Assembly: GCA_003667245.1 (NCBI GenBank)
Contig: RCNN01000117.1
Coordinates: forward strand, 1 to 64,000
Reading direction: 5' to 3'
DNA from: Heterostelium multicystogenum
Taxonomy: Eukaryota; Evosea; Eumycetozoa; Acytosteliales; Acytosteliaceae
DNA: 64,000 nucleotides
The notes beneath the pieces are model-generated. The model was not told where the DNA came from, made no database searches, and saw only the letters and a list, made by a program, of their open reading frames with translations. A program made the position numbers and the translations under genes. Below are positions 45,579-60,061 of this stretch, one piece after another (position 1 is the first letter of the stretch; each line of letters begins with the position of its first letter).

Positions 45579-48500
45579 TTAAGCATTTGTAATATGTGTC
45601 AAATCAACTGGTTTATCATCCATAATATATTCTCCTTTTTCATTTTGTTTACCCATTGTAATCTTGATGAAAACTTCTTCTAGAGTGGAGTTACTGATAC
45701 CCCAATCAGTGATGTGCAATCTTTCTTTGTTTTGCTCAAACTCTGAGAAGAGGACAGATAATTCAATAGAGTTTCTTGGTACTTCGTAGTTAAAGGTACC
45801 GGCAAGTGCATTTAGCAAGTTGGCTTGTGGAATTTGTTGGAACAAGAATTTCTGAGCTTCGGTTTCGTAACCATTTTCGACTGTCATCATTACTTTGTAT
45901 CCTTTTCCGAAACGTGATTTCAACTCTGAGCTACTACCAATACACTTGAGTTGTCCACCAACAAAGAGACCAAGACGATCACAGAGTGCATCGGCTTCCT
46001 CCATTGCGTGTGTAGTCAATAACATTGCACACTTTCTCTTGTAGGCATTAATGATATCCCACAATTGCTTACGTGAAGCTGGATCCAAACCAGTTGATGG
46101 TTCGTCCAAGAGAACGATCTTTGGATTACCCATGAGTGAACATGCAACAGAGAGACGACGTCTCATACCACCAGAATATTCACATGACTTTCTTACCGGT
46201 TTCTTCGTGGAGATTTACTTGTTTCAAACCTTCATAGACAGCGTTGGTTAATTGTTTTCCTTTCATATTCTTGATTCTTCCGTAGAACAACAAATGCTCT
46301 TCTCCAGTCAAATCATCCCATAGTACATTATCTTGTGGACAGACACCCATAACCATGTGAATACGATCGATATCGTTACGAATATCCATTCCAAATACTT
46401 TGGCAGTACCAGCAGTTGGTGGGAACAAACCAGATACACATGAGATAGTGGTTGATTTACCTGCACCATTTGGTCCGAGGAAACCAAAGCAAATACCTTG
46501 ATCAACACCCAAAGCAAGAGACTTTACAGCAACCTTCTTCTTGGCACCACCTTGAGCTGGGTAGACTTTGTTCAAGTCCAAAACTTCAAGTGCAAACAAT
46601 TGCTTGCTATTCAAGACACGTCTACGCTCTTCGGCAACATCGGCTGGTTCTCCTTCAAAGGTGGTCTTCAATTCAACTGGGGCAACAACTACCTTGTCAC
46701 CTCTCCAATAGGATGGTTTCAAGAAGAACAGTGGGTGACGCTTTACACCATAGTCAGATGGCAAAACCTCCTCCAAATAAAGTGCCAACACCAAGAAGAT
46801 GATGGCTTCAATAATGTAGAATCCATAGACATCAGCCATACCAGAGCTAACAATTTCTGATGCTTTCAAACCATTCTCTCCAAATGTAACGTGGGTAGCT
46901 AGAATCTTCAATCCTCTGAACAATGAGAATGGTGGGAAAAGAGAAATAACAAAAACAGAGCTAGCTGGAGTGGAGTTGTTACCCAAGATGTTGTTGATTA
47001 CATTTGAGGCTAGAATACCAGTACCGAATACCCAGATATAACCAACGACAGTACCAGTGTCGGTCTTTGTAAAGAATACCGATGCAAAGAATGCAAAACT
47101 AACCAACAAATGTCCCCATAAAAATATTAAAAAGAATATTGCCAATGGTGAATTCAATGTGAAATATCTAAATCCTATAATAATGTTTAGTCAATATTTT
47201 GTTATAATTTTTAAATTATAGATGAAATTAATGAAGTACTTACTGAAAATAGCACCCAGTAACCAAACCAACAGCATTGCAAACAAATATATAGAAAAAG
47301 AGAATATATAAGTTACTAACCAATATGTTTTCATTTCAAGACCCATCTAGATTTAAAGAATATATTCATTAGTATCTGATCTAATACAATGATCACTTTG
47401 AGATCTTACCATTTTCATGATTTCTCTTAGCTTGTTCTCTTTTTCATAAAGGATAATTCTTAATACTACTGGTAATATCAATTGGAAAATAAAGATATAT
47501 AATGTTGCTAAAAATATTATAAAGTCTTTGTTATTTCCTACCCTTTTGTTACATTATTATTATTTTGCAAAACTTACGTCCAATCAATGAGATCAAGTCG
47601 AATCCGATGGTTGATTTTTTAGTTGGGAAGTCTTTTACACCATCGAAAATAAACTGGGTAATATTATTTCCTGTGATGAGACGATAGGATCTGGTGACAA
47701 GAGTGTAGAAAAGTCCAAGGTCTTTACCATAGGAAGTAGATCTGTTGTACATTAATGTTACTTCTAATTTGTTATTATCTACAGTACCAAAGTTGAATGC
47801 ACCATTAATGGTCTTTGTTTTCCAATTGTTGAAAATCTGTTCCTTGAATTCATCGTAGGTAGCTGGTCCTTCTACCATACCCATTGGATATACCAAACTA
47901 GGTGTATCAGAGCAGTATTGTGTGAAATCTCCAAGTACATATTCAGCGAAAATAAGCTAGATAAAATGGTAAGACATGGTCAGTGAATGTTATGATTCAG
48001 TATGGCTGTAAGAAAATATAACTTACTGGGACTTTAATTTCTCCTTGGTTTGCATAGGATGGAATTAGGTTTGCGATTTGATTAGTGGTATTTGATTTCA
48101 ATTCGTTGATAAAGTATAGGTCCTTGGCGTATGGAGCTGGGAAATACTTTAAACAATCTCCAGCAATTGTACTGTTTGTATCACTATATAGTTGATTGAT
48201 GGATTAGTTAAATCTAGATGATGGCTCATGTGTAACCTGATGATAGAAGTTATGATCTTACTAGATTGCAGGCATTGTTGCATTTGGATTCAAAATGGCA
48301 GGGATTTTAGTACCTTGCATATCGCCAATATAGTTATCGACAATCTTTTGTAAAATGAATAACAATACAATCTAAAATTAATGAAATCACCCGAAACATG
48401 TTAGATGGTTGCAATGCTGAAGTTGAATAATGATCATTCAACAACATACCAATAAGAGTGGCATAGAGATTTGGCATGCATTGGTTTTATATTGACGCCA

Positions 48501-48701
48501 TTGATAGGTTGAACTCTTTCTGAAGAGTGCATTGAACTGATTACGAAAGTTTCTCTTGGTTTCGAGATCGTTTGGATCATTGACCATTTGGTCAGTCTGT
48601 GCATAACTGATGGGACCACCACCGTTCGACGAGGATGCACTATGGGGACTACCGCTGTTGTAGTCGCCCAAGTTCGACATCTCTGTCATTGGAATCGACA
48701 T
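45579..48701 (-). CDS. ABC transporter, subfamily A, half-size
   Basis: A lipid-type ABC transporter. Minus-strand exons: 48701-48450, 48371-48262, 48183-48027, 47956-47578, 47507-47410, 47346-47244 and 47174-45579, all in phase. It has one N-terminal helix (LLLVCIVLLFILQKIV), a large extracytoplasmic loop with sequons, and a cluster of membrane helices ending with ALYLEEVLPSDYGVKRHPLF, typical of ABCA. Then comes one nucleotide-binding domain: Walker A GFLGPNGAGKSTT, Q-loop VCPQDN, signature YSGGMRRRLSVA, Walker B KIVLLDEPSTGLDP and the H-loop His in LLTTHAMEEA. One extra base near 46183 separates ETGKK from SCEYSGG. Half-size ABCA proteins, about 800 residues, are a known dictyostelid group and presumably dimerise. 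Confidence 0.92.
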
Positions 48702-50090
48702 GTTTAATTCTAATAAATTCCCAGCTAAGTAATATTACAACAACAAATCAATTAAATATATCTAAATATCTAATATCTATAAATATAAATTTGGAAGTTA
48801 ATTTATTAATAAATATAAATAAATAGGCCAAAAAGTATAAATATAAGGTAGATAAAAATAAATATTAGTGTTAGTTAGTGACTGTTGTTGTTGGTTGTTT
48901 AATCAATTAAAGTAATTCTATTTTTAAGATGGTGAAATGAGAAATGTGAGGTGATATTGTTTCAGATCAGTTTTAGTTAAGCATTATTATGTCGACATAA
49001 TAACATTGGAAAAGGGTGAATGTGGGTTTGGTGTATTGTGTATGTGTATGTGGGTGTAGTTATTGTTTTGGTGAAGTGGTGAGGAGATGGAAAGTGTAGA
49101 GAACCGAATTGGTTTGGACTGTATTGGATTAGATAGATATAAGTGGGTTATAACCCAGATGGCGTTATTATTATCTTAAAACAACATCAATGGTGTTGAG
49201 GGGTGAAGGATGCTAAAGATAAAGAGAGGGTGCACAAATGGGGGAGGTGTAAGATTAACTACAATTTATTTTTAAACAAAAAAATGCAAACCTTAGTAGT
49301 AATATAAAATTAAATTAAACTATTCTAATGATATTATTAATATATTTCTATATATCAATGATTACTAACCAATAATAATGATCAACAACAAACAAACTAA
49401 AATAAATCACAATTATAAAATATTAATAATAGTACAATAATTTAAAAAATAACAATAAATATTTTTAGAATATTTTTAAAGTTTATTAATGCCAATATTA
49501 AAACATCGTTGAAAAAGGTGTGTTTTTTTTGAAAAACCAATATTCGTTATGTTGCAGAGTGGATGACTACTATTACTTCGTGCTGCTGATGACATCAAAA
49601 CAACATGTTGTTGTCAAATTAAATTTTTGTTTCTGCTAATAGTTTGCTTTGCATACCTTACAAAAAGTGACTGACACTTCAGGACCTTCACTTTTTCCAT
49701 AATTACCAAAAAAAACACTTTAGACAAAATGAAACTGAATCCTACGCAAGCGTATACATGGTTCTTTGCTGATAATTTTAATTATATATACCCCTTTATA
49801 TTTGATAGTTTGAGTTGTCCGCTTCGGTATATGAATCATTTACAATATTGTTAAAGTAATAATAAAGTAATACTTGATTATTACTACGAGAATCTTGTTA
49901 ATATAACTAGAGAGATATAGAAGCAATGATGAGGTGATGAAAATCAAACTCCTGAATTCTAAGATACAATGATATCAATCTAATTTCCTTATAGCTAGCT
50001 ATTTATCTGATGACTCCCTCAAATGCATTCTAAAAAAAAAAAGTATCTATAAATCATGTGATATTTTACAATAGGCAAGCCACAAGAGAG
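48702..50090. other. Intergenic, 1.4 kb
   Basis: Promoter side of the ABC gene and 3' flank of FIG4. It has A- and T-runs and a G+T-rich stretch on the plus strand at about 48870-49250. No gene seen. Confidence 0.5.
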
Positions 50091-53000
50091 CTAATTTATT
50101 GGTGCAGAGGAATCGTGCATCTTTTTGTGTAATACTGTGAGTTCTTCTTGCATCAACATGTTCTTGAGTGAGCCAACGTGATATTGGTAAATGGTTTCGT
50201 TGTCAGGCACGACTGTGTACAGTGATTTGTTGCCGTGAGCCTGAAGATATGAATGGTAGTAAAAAACTTTTGAGATCCTGTTTGGTTTGTTCTGAGCTGT
50301 TTTGTTGCAGTTGTTGGAGACGGTGTTGTTGTTGAACTTTCTGTTGGTGCAAAGTAAATGTGTTGGGTGACCATCTCATGGTTGCTTTGGGAGGTGTCGG
50401 CTTCAGAGTATTAGCTACGGCTCCAAAGTTAACAAGATAGCTCGACTTTAGATATTCAGAGTAGAAAGTGGAGCTGTAGATGTCTTGGCTGTTGTAATTC
50501 GATTGATGGATATTTATATTCTTCTCAAGTGGCATACAATAGTTGGCAAAATAATCTTGTTCATTACGCTTGGTTCCCAACTCTATGCCAAACTCCTTGA
50601 ACGGCTGGTATACATTGTCTTTCTCCTTCAATTGGGCATCCTGTTTTCCAACTGCCCACATATGCTCATTTACAGTCCGAGTGTTTGCTTGTTCTTCAGG
50701 CTTTTTGTTTCCTTTGTTTCCCTTTGTAATGGAGAATACCCATCTTTTGATATCATAGCGACTGGTTACAGAGAAGTTAGTGGCCAATCCAATCAGAACA
50801 AACTGTACATCAGAGTTTACTTACTTTTCATCGTTTTCTTTGTTGGTACTGCTTGAGTTGGATTCACCATTTTGGTTCTTTTTCTTCTTCATGAGATTTG
50901 GTGATTCCAGATAGTTTGCCAGTGGAGATATCTGATTCCTGAATCTGATTGGGTCGTTGAATCGATACTCGAAATGATTGTCAATCCAACTGTATGTGTC
51001 GGGCTTGTAAAAGTTGTCCTCAAATTCGACGGCACGTTGCTTCATAAGCCGGATAACAGATTGCTTCTCGGGATAGTTGGCAATGAGTGATGTCTTTTTA
51101 AATTCTTTTAGCGGCTCGTCCCACCAATTTGTGTAGGCCAAAAGATTGTGTTGTTTTCTTTCGGTTTTGTTGTGAAGGTAATGGTCGGTTTCAAGGTTCC
51201 AGAGTGGTATGTTTTCTGCTGCTTTTGAGGGGATGAAGTAGCCGAGGAATAAGTTGATAGAATGTTGTTTGTCAACGTCAATGAATGAGTTGGAAATGTA
51301 TCTTTTGATAGTAGTCATGAGATCACGTGATTGGGATGACAGTGAGTTCTTTGTGTAGGTTTTGATAGTGTTGGCCAACTCAGATCCACCATATTGAAGA
51401 GCAATTTGATTTCCACATGCCTCATACATCTCGATCAAGACTTCGACAACTCCCGTATTGAAGTCGAGTGATGGCTGTTCGATGTATCCCATGACATAGA
51501 GTTGGTGTGCAAGAGCACACTTTCCAATACAAAACTGTGCAGTGTTGGTACGGTCAAGCGAATCAATACAGTTGGTTCTTGCAATTCCAACTTGTTCAGT
51601 TCCACTCTCCCCGTAATTAAATAAAGTGCTACCTCTGCACTGCTCGCTGAGTTCAGTGGCATACAGTTTCTTTGAGCTGTGGAAAATACCTGTTTTTTGA
51701 ATCGTTTGTTGTGCAAATGAGTCGAGCCAACCCATGTGATCCTCGTCTTTCGCTTTGGCAGCTTTGTGGAAGTCCCATGCACGATAGAGAAGCTGGTGTT
51801 CTGGAGGAAGCATCTCGTTGAGCTGCTCAACACATTTGGTAAATTCACCCAAGAGTATCGATTCTCTTGGTTTCTTTTCATTTGATTTCACAAGATTCAG
51901 AATGACGACGGGTGATCCATATCGTCTGAAGAGATGCTGGAAATGAAGGATGGTTGAAGTATAGAATGGCTCCATTCTCTGCATTTGAATGGGTGGTTTT
52001 GGGGTGATTATGTTGTTGTCTTGCTCCCAATACAATGGGATTGAACCACGCACTTGTACAAAGCTGGTGAATTGAGCCTGTCTCGTATTACCACTCAGAG
52101 GTTCCTGTACAATCTGCTCTGTTTCCACGTCGTTTGCCACATGTCCATTTTCATTGATTCCACGCTTTAAGAAACGTGCACCAGCATAGTGACGACTACG
52201 TCTTGCAATGAGAATGAAGTCCACCGCTTTTCCAAAGATATCGATCTTTTCCTGCAAGAAGAATCCATGAATAATGGGGAGTGTCCAGTGATGTGTGCAT
52301 GACTGCTGTACGAGGCGTTCGAGCAGGAAGTGATTCCAAGCAAACTGCTCGTTGTAGTGAATCTGCGATGTCTTTGGTGCAGGATGGTGGAAGTATCGCG
52401 TCATGTTGAACTGCAGAGTCCGAGTGAGATCGTAGGTATAGCTGAAGAAGAAGTCTTTCGTCAGGTCCAATCCAAGGAACAATCCCTTGTATCTGGTTTC
52501 ATCGACAAAATCAGGAGAGTTGTTCCTTGGCACAGAGGTTGGTATGTAGACATAGGTGGTGTCGTCGATTCCATAGATCAAGTGGGTGCCTATGACACCG
52601 ACTTTTCTTCTCTTTGTGATCAAGATGATATAGAAACCATGCAGAAATCTGATGAATCCAAGAATACCATATGCAGAACAGACTCTGCTGAGACCCTCTT
52701 TATTGGCATTCTCAATCATCGTCAGCAAGTCCTGCAGTTGCTGTTTGTTATACTCTGTTGGATCTTCGCTTATAACAGCAGCATCCTCATAAGTCCTATC
52801 GATCTTTAATACTCTAAATCTTGTTTTTGTTCTATTGGATCCAACTAAAAAGAATCTCTACATATGATTACATTTGATTACATTTGAATTGATTTGATTT
52901 CGTTTGATTTGAGTGATTAACATGTGTTAGTATATTAGACTATTGGTGCTCGACATTGGTATAGTTATTAGTAACATACAGATCTTGTTTCGTATAGTAC

Positions 53001-53203
53001 AAACTTTTGCATTGAAAACGATGTTATTGGCATAACATAGTTTGATTCTACATTTGATATATTATTATTTACAGTTTGATTATCATTTTGATTCAAGTTA
53101 TTCCAAAATGATTGTCTAAATTGATTTCTTTGTTGATTACTATTATTATTACTATTACTATTTGTGTTGTTATTATTATTACAGTTGTTATTGGTACTAC
53201 TAC

Positions 53204-53254
<51 letters not shown>

Positions 53255-53342
53255 TACTATTACTACTACTACTATTACTACTACTACTACTATTATTTGA
53301 ATTGGTAGTAGTCGTATTAATAATATTATTATTGTTATCCAT
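50091..53342 (-). CDS. fig4: FIG4/Sac3-type phosphoinositide 5-phosphatase
   Basis: Works with PIKfyve and VAC14 to control PI(3,5)P2 on endolysosomes. Exons 53342-52980, 52857-50825 and 50802-50091 on the minus strand. After about 100 residues of Asn/Ser repeats the conserved start is MQKFVLYETRS-RFFLVGSN. The Sac domain includes YGILGFIRFLHGFYIILITK, FLKRGINENGHVANDVETEQ, FVQVRGSIPLYWEQD, SPVVILNLVKSNEKKPRE and the catalytic CX5R motif RTNCIDSLDRTNTAQF. FIG4-specific blocks follow (SINLFLGYFIP, YTNWWDEPLKEFK). The C-terminus is Gln-rich. A six-T run at 50261-50266 shifts the frame; the next frame continues to a TAG at 50091. The exon 2-3 junction also needs one base. Confidence 0.92.
53197..53300. 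repeat. Trinucleotide repeat coding for Asn and Ser in FIG4 exon 1
   Basis: ATT/ACT triplets on the plus strand, AAT/AGT on the coding strand, encode about 35 residues of Asn with Ser blocks. Plus-strand frames here are antisense artefacts. Confidence 0.9.
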
Positions 53343-53987
53343 TGGAGGAATATAAAAAATAAGTTGATTCCTAGGAGTAGAAAAATAAAGAGTAATGATG
53401 ATTATTTTTCTGAACAGCCCCAGGTTCCTTGATGTTTCATATGAAATTTTTAGTTTTCAGATATTATTATTGGATACTATAAATAACAATCAATAGTGAG
53501 ATACGGAACAGTGTTTCAAAAGTATTGGAACATAATCTAAAATAATAATTTTTTATAGCTTTTATTTTCAAATGACTCAATATTGTAGTATCTGTTAATA
53601 ATAATAGGTAATCATCAAAACAAATGTACCATTGATTTGGTATCAATCAAATATATATCTCATTGATTGATTTCAATGCTTCTGTAACTTGGGAGTAACT
53701 GCAAATGAATTGATTAACCTTGTTCAGTAATGTGAAGAAAGCTTTAATGAGACAAAGAGATGACATCTTATTGAAACCTAAAGACCATCTCCTGCACTGA
53801 TTGGTAAGTCAAACCAACCCGACAAGGACTCCACAATAGATTATATTATAGTTGAAACCTGGAAATTGTATATAATCAACTGTAAATAATAAAGCAACAT
53901 TTTGAACAACTGAAATACGATGAATATCTCTATGATGTACATTATGTATTTTCATCGATTAATTGGTATTGAGTTTTTTATTATGGT
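53343..53987. other. Intergenic, 0.65 kb
   Basis: 5' flank of FIG4 and 3' flank of the TBC gene. No feature recognised. Confidence 0.5.
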
Positions 53988-56900
53988 TTATGTCCATTGA
54001 ATTGAATTCTTTGGATTGTTATTCCAAAGCTCTTGCGTAACTTTTGATCTCAAGACTCGCATTTGGTCGGCCAAGAAATTATTACATTCCTCGGACTTGT
54101 GAAGTTTCTTTTTGAGTTCTTCGTTTTCTAGTTGTAGCATCTGATAGTTGGCATCTGACATTCTCTTCTTGTTCTATGAGGAGCGACTCTCTATCCGACA
54201 GTTCCTGTAGGATGCTGACGAGCTCGATCTTTTCCTCCTCATTCTTCTTGTGTGTTTCATGTAGCTCTCGCTTGATAATTGCTAGGTCTTCCTCGAGGAT
54301 ACTGATGTACTCTTTCAACTGGTACTTCTTTACAACCCAGTTAGGATCTTTCAACTTCTCCTTTGGCTGCTGATCTGGATTGAATTCGGTTGGTATACTA
54401 GGCTTGGTATTGATTGCTTCAAACTGTGATTTATAGTTGGCCAACTGATGTGGACTAATAGTGATTCTGCTGGCAATGTCCATGAGTGTACCAACTTCGA
54501 TATTGGCCTTGGCATTGCATCTGAAGTACTCCATAGCCTGAGAGCTGTCTGTGCACTTTAAGAGATCAGCCTCAATAATCTGGAATATGGCCAATCCAAC
54601 CGAGAAGAATGCTTCGACTCCTTGCAACAAAATTACGTCCAAAATCCTGACAGTGCACTCCTCCGACAAATGATAGGAGAATGCAGTCATAAACCATGGT
54701 GATGCAAAAATAGTATAGTCCAAATCGATCTTTTCCAAATGCTTATGTAATTTAGGGAATAAATCCTGTACGAATTTACTGAGTTGGAACAATCTTAATT
54801 TTAATCCCATCATACCTAATTAAACAAACAAACAAAGTGACCGTTAGCAGACTATAGGATGAATGCAAAGATAAAGATACATACCAACAGTGTAGAAATC
54901 TCTCATAACTCCTTCCAATAATCTTAGTAGAATGTGGAATGTTTCTTCTTCTGGAACTCTTGTAATGAGAATACAACCAACAAAGGAGATACCTTGGCAG
55001 TATCCCATTTCATCGTCATATAGAGATATTGCTTTCAATACACGACTCAGTGATAGTGCATAGGTATCACGAATATTGTCGGGAAGGTCGGTAAAACGAA
55101 CGTTGAATATCTACATCTATTTGCTCTTCATGGTCAGAGTGGTGCTTAAGTATACTTTGATAGAAACATTTATGATTTTTACAAGTTGTTGAGTTGTTTA
55201 AAGGTGAATAAGTAGATTTGCTCTATTGAAGCGGCATTGTTGGCGTTGGAGATTGGCGAGGTTGTTGGTGGCGGTGGAGAAATGAAGGAGTTGGATTGTG
55301 ATCTGATGAGAGGCGTTGAGATGGGTTTTGGTTGGACGGAGTGGAAAGTGGAGTTAACTGCGGCTGGAATCGCTCCAATTTATACTGAAGTGAAAGCTCT
55401 GAACATGTTGGTATTCTTTCAGTCTGCTGTATCATGTTGGAGAGATGGAACCAAATGGTCTGACGGAATCGATCAGGAATACCTTGATAGATGTATTTTG
55501 TGAGTGTTGATCTGTAGTGAGGCTCAGACCACTCCTCCCAATTTGAGGCAATCATGAGCCATGTAGCATCGGTTGCAATCGATATTGATGAGCCTAGATT
55601 ATTATTGTTATTGGGGTTAATAGGAGAGTTAATCAAGGAGGTCTGTAAAAACATGGAGGAGTTGTGAGAGTGGTTCAGGTATTCCATTTTCCTGTTGATA
55701 CCACCCAGATTCAAACTGCCACCAAAGGTGGAGTTAGAGTAGGAAAGTAGAAGAGTTGGAGCGATTTCTAAGAATCGATGTTTTAAGTGGTGAGGGTGGA
55801 ACAACCGGAGAAACAACTGGTGAGAATGGAAGATTTTGTGTGATTGATGGGCTTATATTTTTAAGAGAGTCAAGACTTGCAGACATCCTCCTTGGCTGCA
55901 GCAGCTGTTGTTGCTGTTGATAGGAAATGGATGACATTGGAATTAGGTTAGGTGTGGTATTGGTGGAAATAGTATGTGGTGTAGTGGATGCAGAGTTTGA
56001 GATTGGCGGAGGAGATGTCTTTCTCTCAACGAGTGGTGGTGTTTTGGGTTTCCTTGAGAGGAATGAAAAGAAACGCTTCTTGGTAGTAGGATTGTTTTGT
56101 TGCAGAATTTGTTCTGGGTTGCTTTGTTGGTTCGACAGTGATTGAGTTGTCTGCGGCTGGTGCTCTTCCAACTCGGGCAGAAGCAGCTGTGAGTTGGAAG
56201 ATCCTAGATTATGAGAGCTGGCTGTTCGTCCAGCAGCGATGTAGATGAATCTTTAGGAGTAGATTGCAGCTCATCGATTGGAAATGGAATGATAGGTGTA
56301 TGAGGATGTGGGAGGTGAGCAGAGAGTAGAGCTAGTAGTAGTTGTGGATGGAGACGAAGACATCAATCCATCACAGCCCATGGACGAGGCTTGATGCAGA
56401 GAGTCTGTTGATATAGATGCAGTAATAGACGAAGACAATGTAGATTCAGTCTCTTTCTCTTCCTTGCCGATAGAGGTAGTGGAGATAGAAGAGTCACTTT
56501 CGATGGACAGAGTGGTTCCATTGTCATGGATGTTTGAATTGGAAGCAGTCGGTAATAGTTTTGGAAGTAGGCAGTAGCATTGATAGTATCATTCAATTGA
56601 GATTGTTGTTGCAAGTGTTGTTGTTGGTTTAGAGATTTGCTTTTGTCTTTTTTACCTTTTTTTCTTGGCGATATCAAAGAGAGAGGACTGTATTTGCTGC
56701 CCGACACCGACATATCATTGTTGGTCGATGACGGGGACTGGCTTGGTGTTCCTTCCATCTTGGCTTTTGACTTTTTAGGCGTGGAAGGTGATGATCTTGG
56801 TGTCCTTTTGTTGTGGCGAGCGTGACTTTGAATCTGCTGGTGAGGTTTCGCCACTCAGCAAAGCCAATGATATTTTGGGTACTCTTTGGTGATGAATTAC

Positions 56901-57154
56901 TTTTTCTATTATTACTATTACTATTAATTTTACTATTACAATTGTTGGTGTGATCTATTGATGTATCACAGTGATCTTCTATATCAATTAATGTTAAATT
57001 AGTTAGCTCAGTGCTCTTTACTTTATTCTTGTGACTATTGTGACTATTATTATGGTTGTTGTGATTGTGATTGTGATTGTGACTATGATGATTGTTGTGA
57101 TTTTTTTGATAAGCTGTACAGGTCGACTGGAGTCTCAACAATATTATCTCCCAT
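53988..57154 (-). CDS. TBC-domain Rab GTPase-activating protein with coiled coil, several frameshifts
   Basis: Accelerates GTP hydrolysis on Rab GTPases. The start at 57154 reads MGDNIVETPVDLYSLSKK, then a seven-A run (57101-57107) shifts to a His/Asn-rich frame. A long low-complexity region follows (to about 55650). The TBC domain begins NWEEWSEPHYRSTLTKYIYQ and GIPDRFRQTIWFHLSNM. The Arg-finger segment reads DIQRSFTDLPDNIRDTYALS, restored by removing one T at 55093-55096. Next come YDDEMGYCQGISFVG, which holds the Gln finger, and SPWFMTAFSYHLSEECTVRI. The C-terminal 130 residues are coiled coil. A last frameshift near 54180 extends the protein to NNPKNSIQWT at 53988. An intron (GTATGT...TTAG) lies at about 54885-54820. 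The target Rab cannot be inferred. Confidence 0.82.
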
Positions 57155-60061
57155 TATTGTAATTTTTATTCTAATTTAATCTATATCAATAAGAGTTGGT
57201 ATTAATATTATAAATATATTTAAGAATGTTGGAAATTAAGATTTGGAAATTGGTATTGGAATGTTGGATTTGAAATTGGATTTCCGCCAAAATTTAGTTG
57301 GATTGATAAATGAATGAATGATGAATGAATGAATTCAAGTCAATTGAGTCAAAGTAATAATCTATCTATCTTCTATCCTATCTATTTTTATCAATGATTT
57401 TATAGTAAAACGAATAATAATATAGATAAAATTATATATATATTATATATATATTTATTATTTAGTGTGGAGAGTACACAATAGCGACAACACATCAACA
57501 AACACCAACCAAATCATTTCACATCATATCATATAATATCATATCAAAATTAATATTCATTTCAATTTTTAATCATTATTACAAACAATAGATGTATAGA
57601 AAATCAAATAAATTAAGGGTATATATTCGACTGATATTCCGCCAGTGGATCACCATAGCTTATGTACTTGCAACAGTAAATAAAGGATATTAACCAAACC
57701 ACTGGTCAGGTAGATATTAAATAAAAATAGTATTGGACACCAAAAGTTATCTAACTATGCGTCTGCGCAGTGTGTCATCTACGATTATTGTTGTCGATTC
57801 CATTGTTGCTGATTGATATTGTGTTGTTGTTGGATGATGATGATGATGAATGTATGTTGTTGAAATGTCAAATCCACACCAATACCACAACCACCAAAAA
57901 ATACAAATCCATTAATTTAATTTACGAATACAATTCAAATGAAAGTGAATATTGTAGTATTATGAACAATACCAAACTTGGCCAGCCAACCAACTACAAA
58001 CAACTTACCAACAAACAACCATCAACATTAATGAATACCAAGATTTGTTGCTTTGATTCTCGGTTTGTTTTTAATTTGATTTTGTTATTGCTGGCTCTAT
58101 TATTATAATGTTGTTATAAATAAAAAATATTAAATTATGTAATAAATAATATAATAATAAATAAATAAAACAAATAAATAATTATGATTGATTGATTGAG
58201 ACGGATGGACTTACAATGAATAACTGACTGATTGACTGTTTTATTAGTATTATTATTATTACTAATTTATGATTTATATTTATCTGGAAAATAAATTACA
58301 ATAATATAATGATATACATATACAATGAATATTGTTATACAATAAATAATAAAATATAAATTATAATAGTAGCAGTAATTTGATTGAATAAAATATATAA
58401 TATTTATTTGTTTGACTTTTTTTCAGCATCAAAATTAAAATATTAATTTTTTACTTGTATCTATCGGTATGTCTATTTATCTGTCTGTTATATTATCTAT
58501 ACCTCTCACTCTATTACTATTTGATTTTTAATATGTGATTAAGCGATTGCTAGTGCTGATTTGATTTGATTTGATTTGATATGATTTGAATAGGAAGAAT
58601 AATAGGATAAAGCTGTTATTGTTGTTGTTGATGTGTTATTGTATCACATGTATGTATACATATAATAATTTTTAAATTGGATTTGTAGTCATAACACTTA
58701 TTTATCACTATAATAAATTTAAATATTGTTATTATTTTTGGTTATTTGATTTTTGGTTTCCACCTGCTGCTCTATGATGGATAGTGGGTGACAATGTTGA
58801 ACATAGGTGTTATTCGATTAAGGTTGCTTATAGATGCAAACTGCACTACTAGTAGTACTACTAAAATTCACCTGCAAATTATTATCTTAACCCTAGCCAG
58901 CTAATAACCATTAAAATGTTTGATGCTGTTGTTGTTTCATTAATCTAACACAACACATGGTGGAGGGTAAGTGTTTGCTTTGCTTTGAGTGAGATTTGGG
59001 GGTAGGTGTGGTCACCATAAAAATATAATATAGTATATTCATAAAAAGTGTATAAAATAATAATAGTAATGATTGTTTATAAAAATACCTACTTAAATAA
59101 GGGGGGTCTAGACCTCTGGTTTTTTATTTTTATCACTTTAGCAATGAATGAATGGAAGATTAATATTATTTTACTTCTCTTAATACTATATTTAAGATCC
59201 TTATCACTATCACCTTTTTTAATTCAATTCAATCTCTCATTGCTTTTTGTCATATTGCTGAAATATGCTGTAATAGATTGAATGCATTTGGCATTCTATT
59301 GCTGTTCATTATTCCTCCTTTTTATATTTTACCTTTGTTTGTTTGTTTGTTTGTAGTTTCTGAGTTATTTTATTCTTTCTGTCTTTTACTTACTTATAAA
59401 ACCACTATTAATATTACAACAAATGATGTCTGAATTCTACTGCTATTACTGCTACTAATATTATTACTACCTACAACTACTACTGCTATTATTACTACAA
59501 TTACATAGATACCCACATCCTCATTTACATAATCGGTTATCAATAATTATACTATTTTGATATTACTAACTTGTTGTTATTTAATTTTGCAAATTATTGA
59601 TTTTTTCAAAAAAATTTGATTTAAATTTTATATTTTTATATTAAGATAGAAAAAAATGAATCCTGGGATGGTATTTCCAGTCCAAACCATACCAATCTAC
59701 ATTCGTTTAGGAGTAAAGCTGGTATACTTAACCTGAAAATACATAGACTAACAAACAATAAATTTAGAAGCTGGAGCATCATGATGAATAAATGAATCTT
59801 ATATTCATTTATGACCACGTATGATATGATTGGATGATTGTCCTCGACTAATTGTTGTTGTTGATTTTGTTTTCATGAAATTGAATTAAATTTTTGTTTT
59901 TTAAATTAAAGTATTTGGAGGATTCCAAAAGGCACCTACGGATTAAACACCTTGACACACAGACACAAGTTTTATTTTTTTGAATCATCATATTATTATT
60001 ATTATTGCTGTGCAAATTAGGTATAAATATATCTTGTATATAATGTCAATCAGATTGGAAA
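57155..60061. other. Intergenic, 2.9 kb, the longest spacer in the window
   Basis: A+T-rich between diverging genes, with TGAT, TGT and ATT simple repeats. A non-ATG frame at 57770-58108 is rich in Leu, Ile and Asn and has no family signature, so I do not call it. I saw no tRNA, transposon end or conserved motif. Confidence 0.5.

Noticed and set aside
53112..53355. Plus-strand poly-Ile and poly-Leu frames
   Set aside because: Antisense reading of the Asn/Ser triplet repeat in FIG4 exon 1.
9300..55100. Programmed +1 frameshifting as a genome-wide system
   Set aside because: The break points share no common slippery codon or stop context, are both insertions and deletions, and cluster in homopolymers; sequence error is simpler.
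57770..58108. 112-codon frame in the longest spacer
   Set aside because: No ATG start, biased Leu/Ile/Asn composition of A+T-rich noise, no motif.
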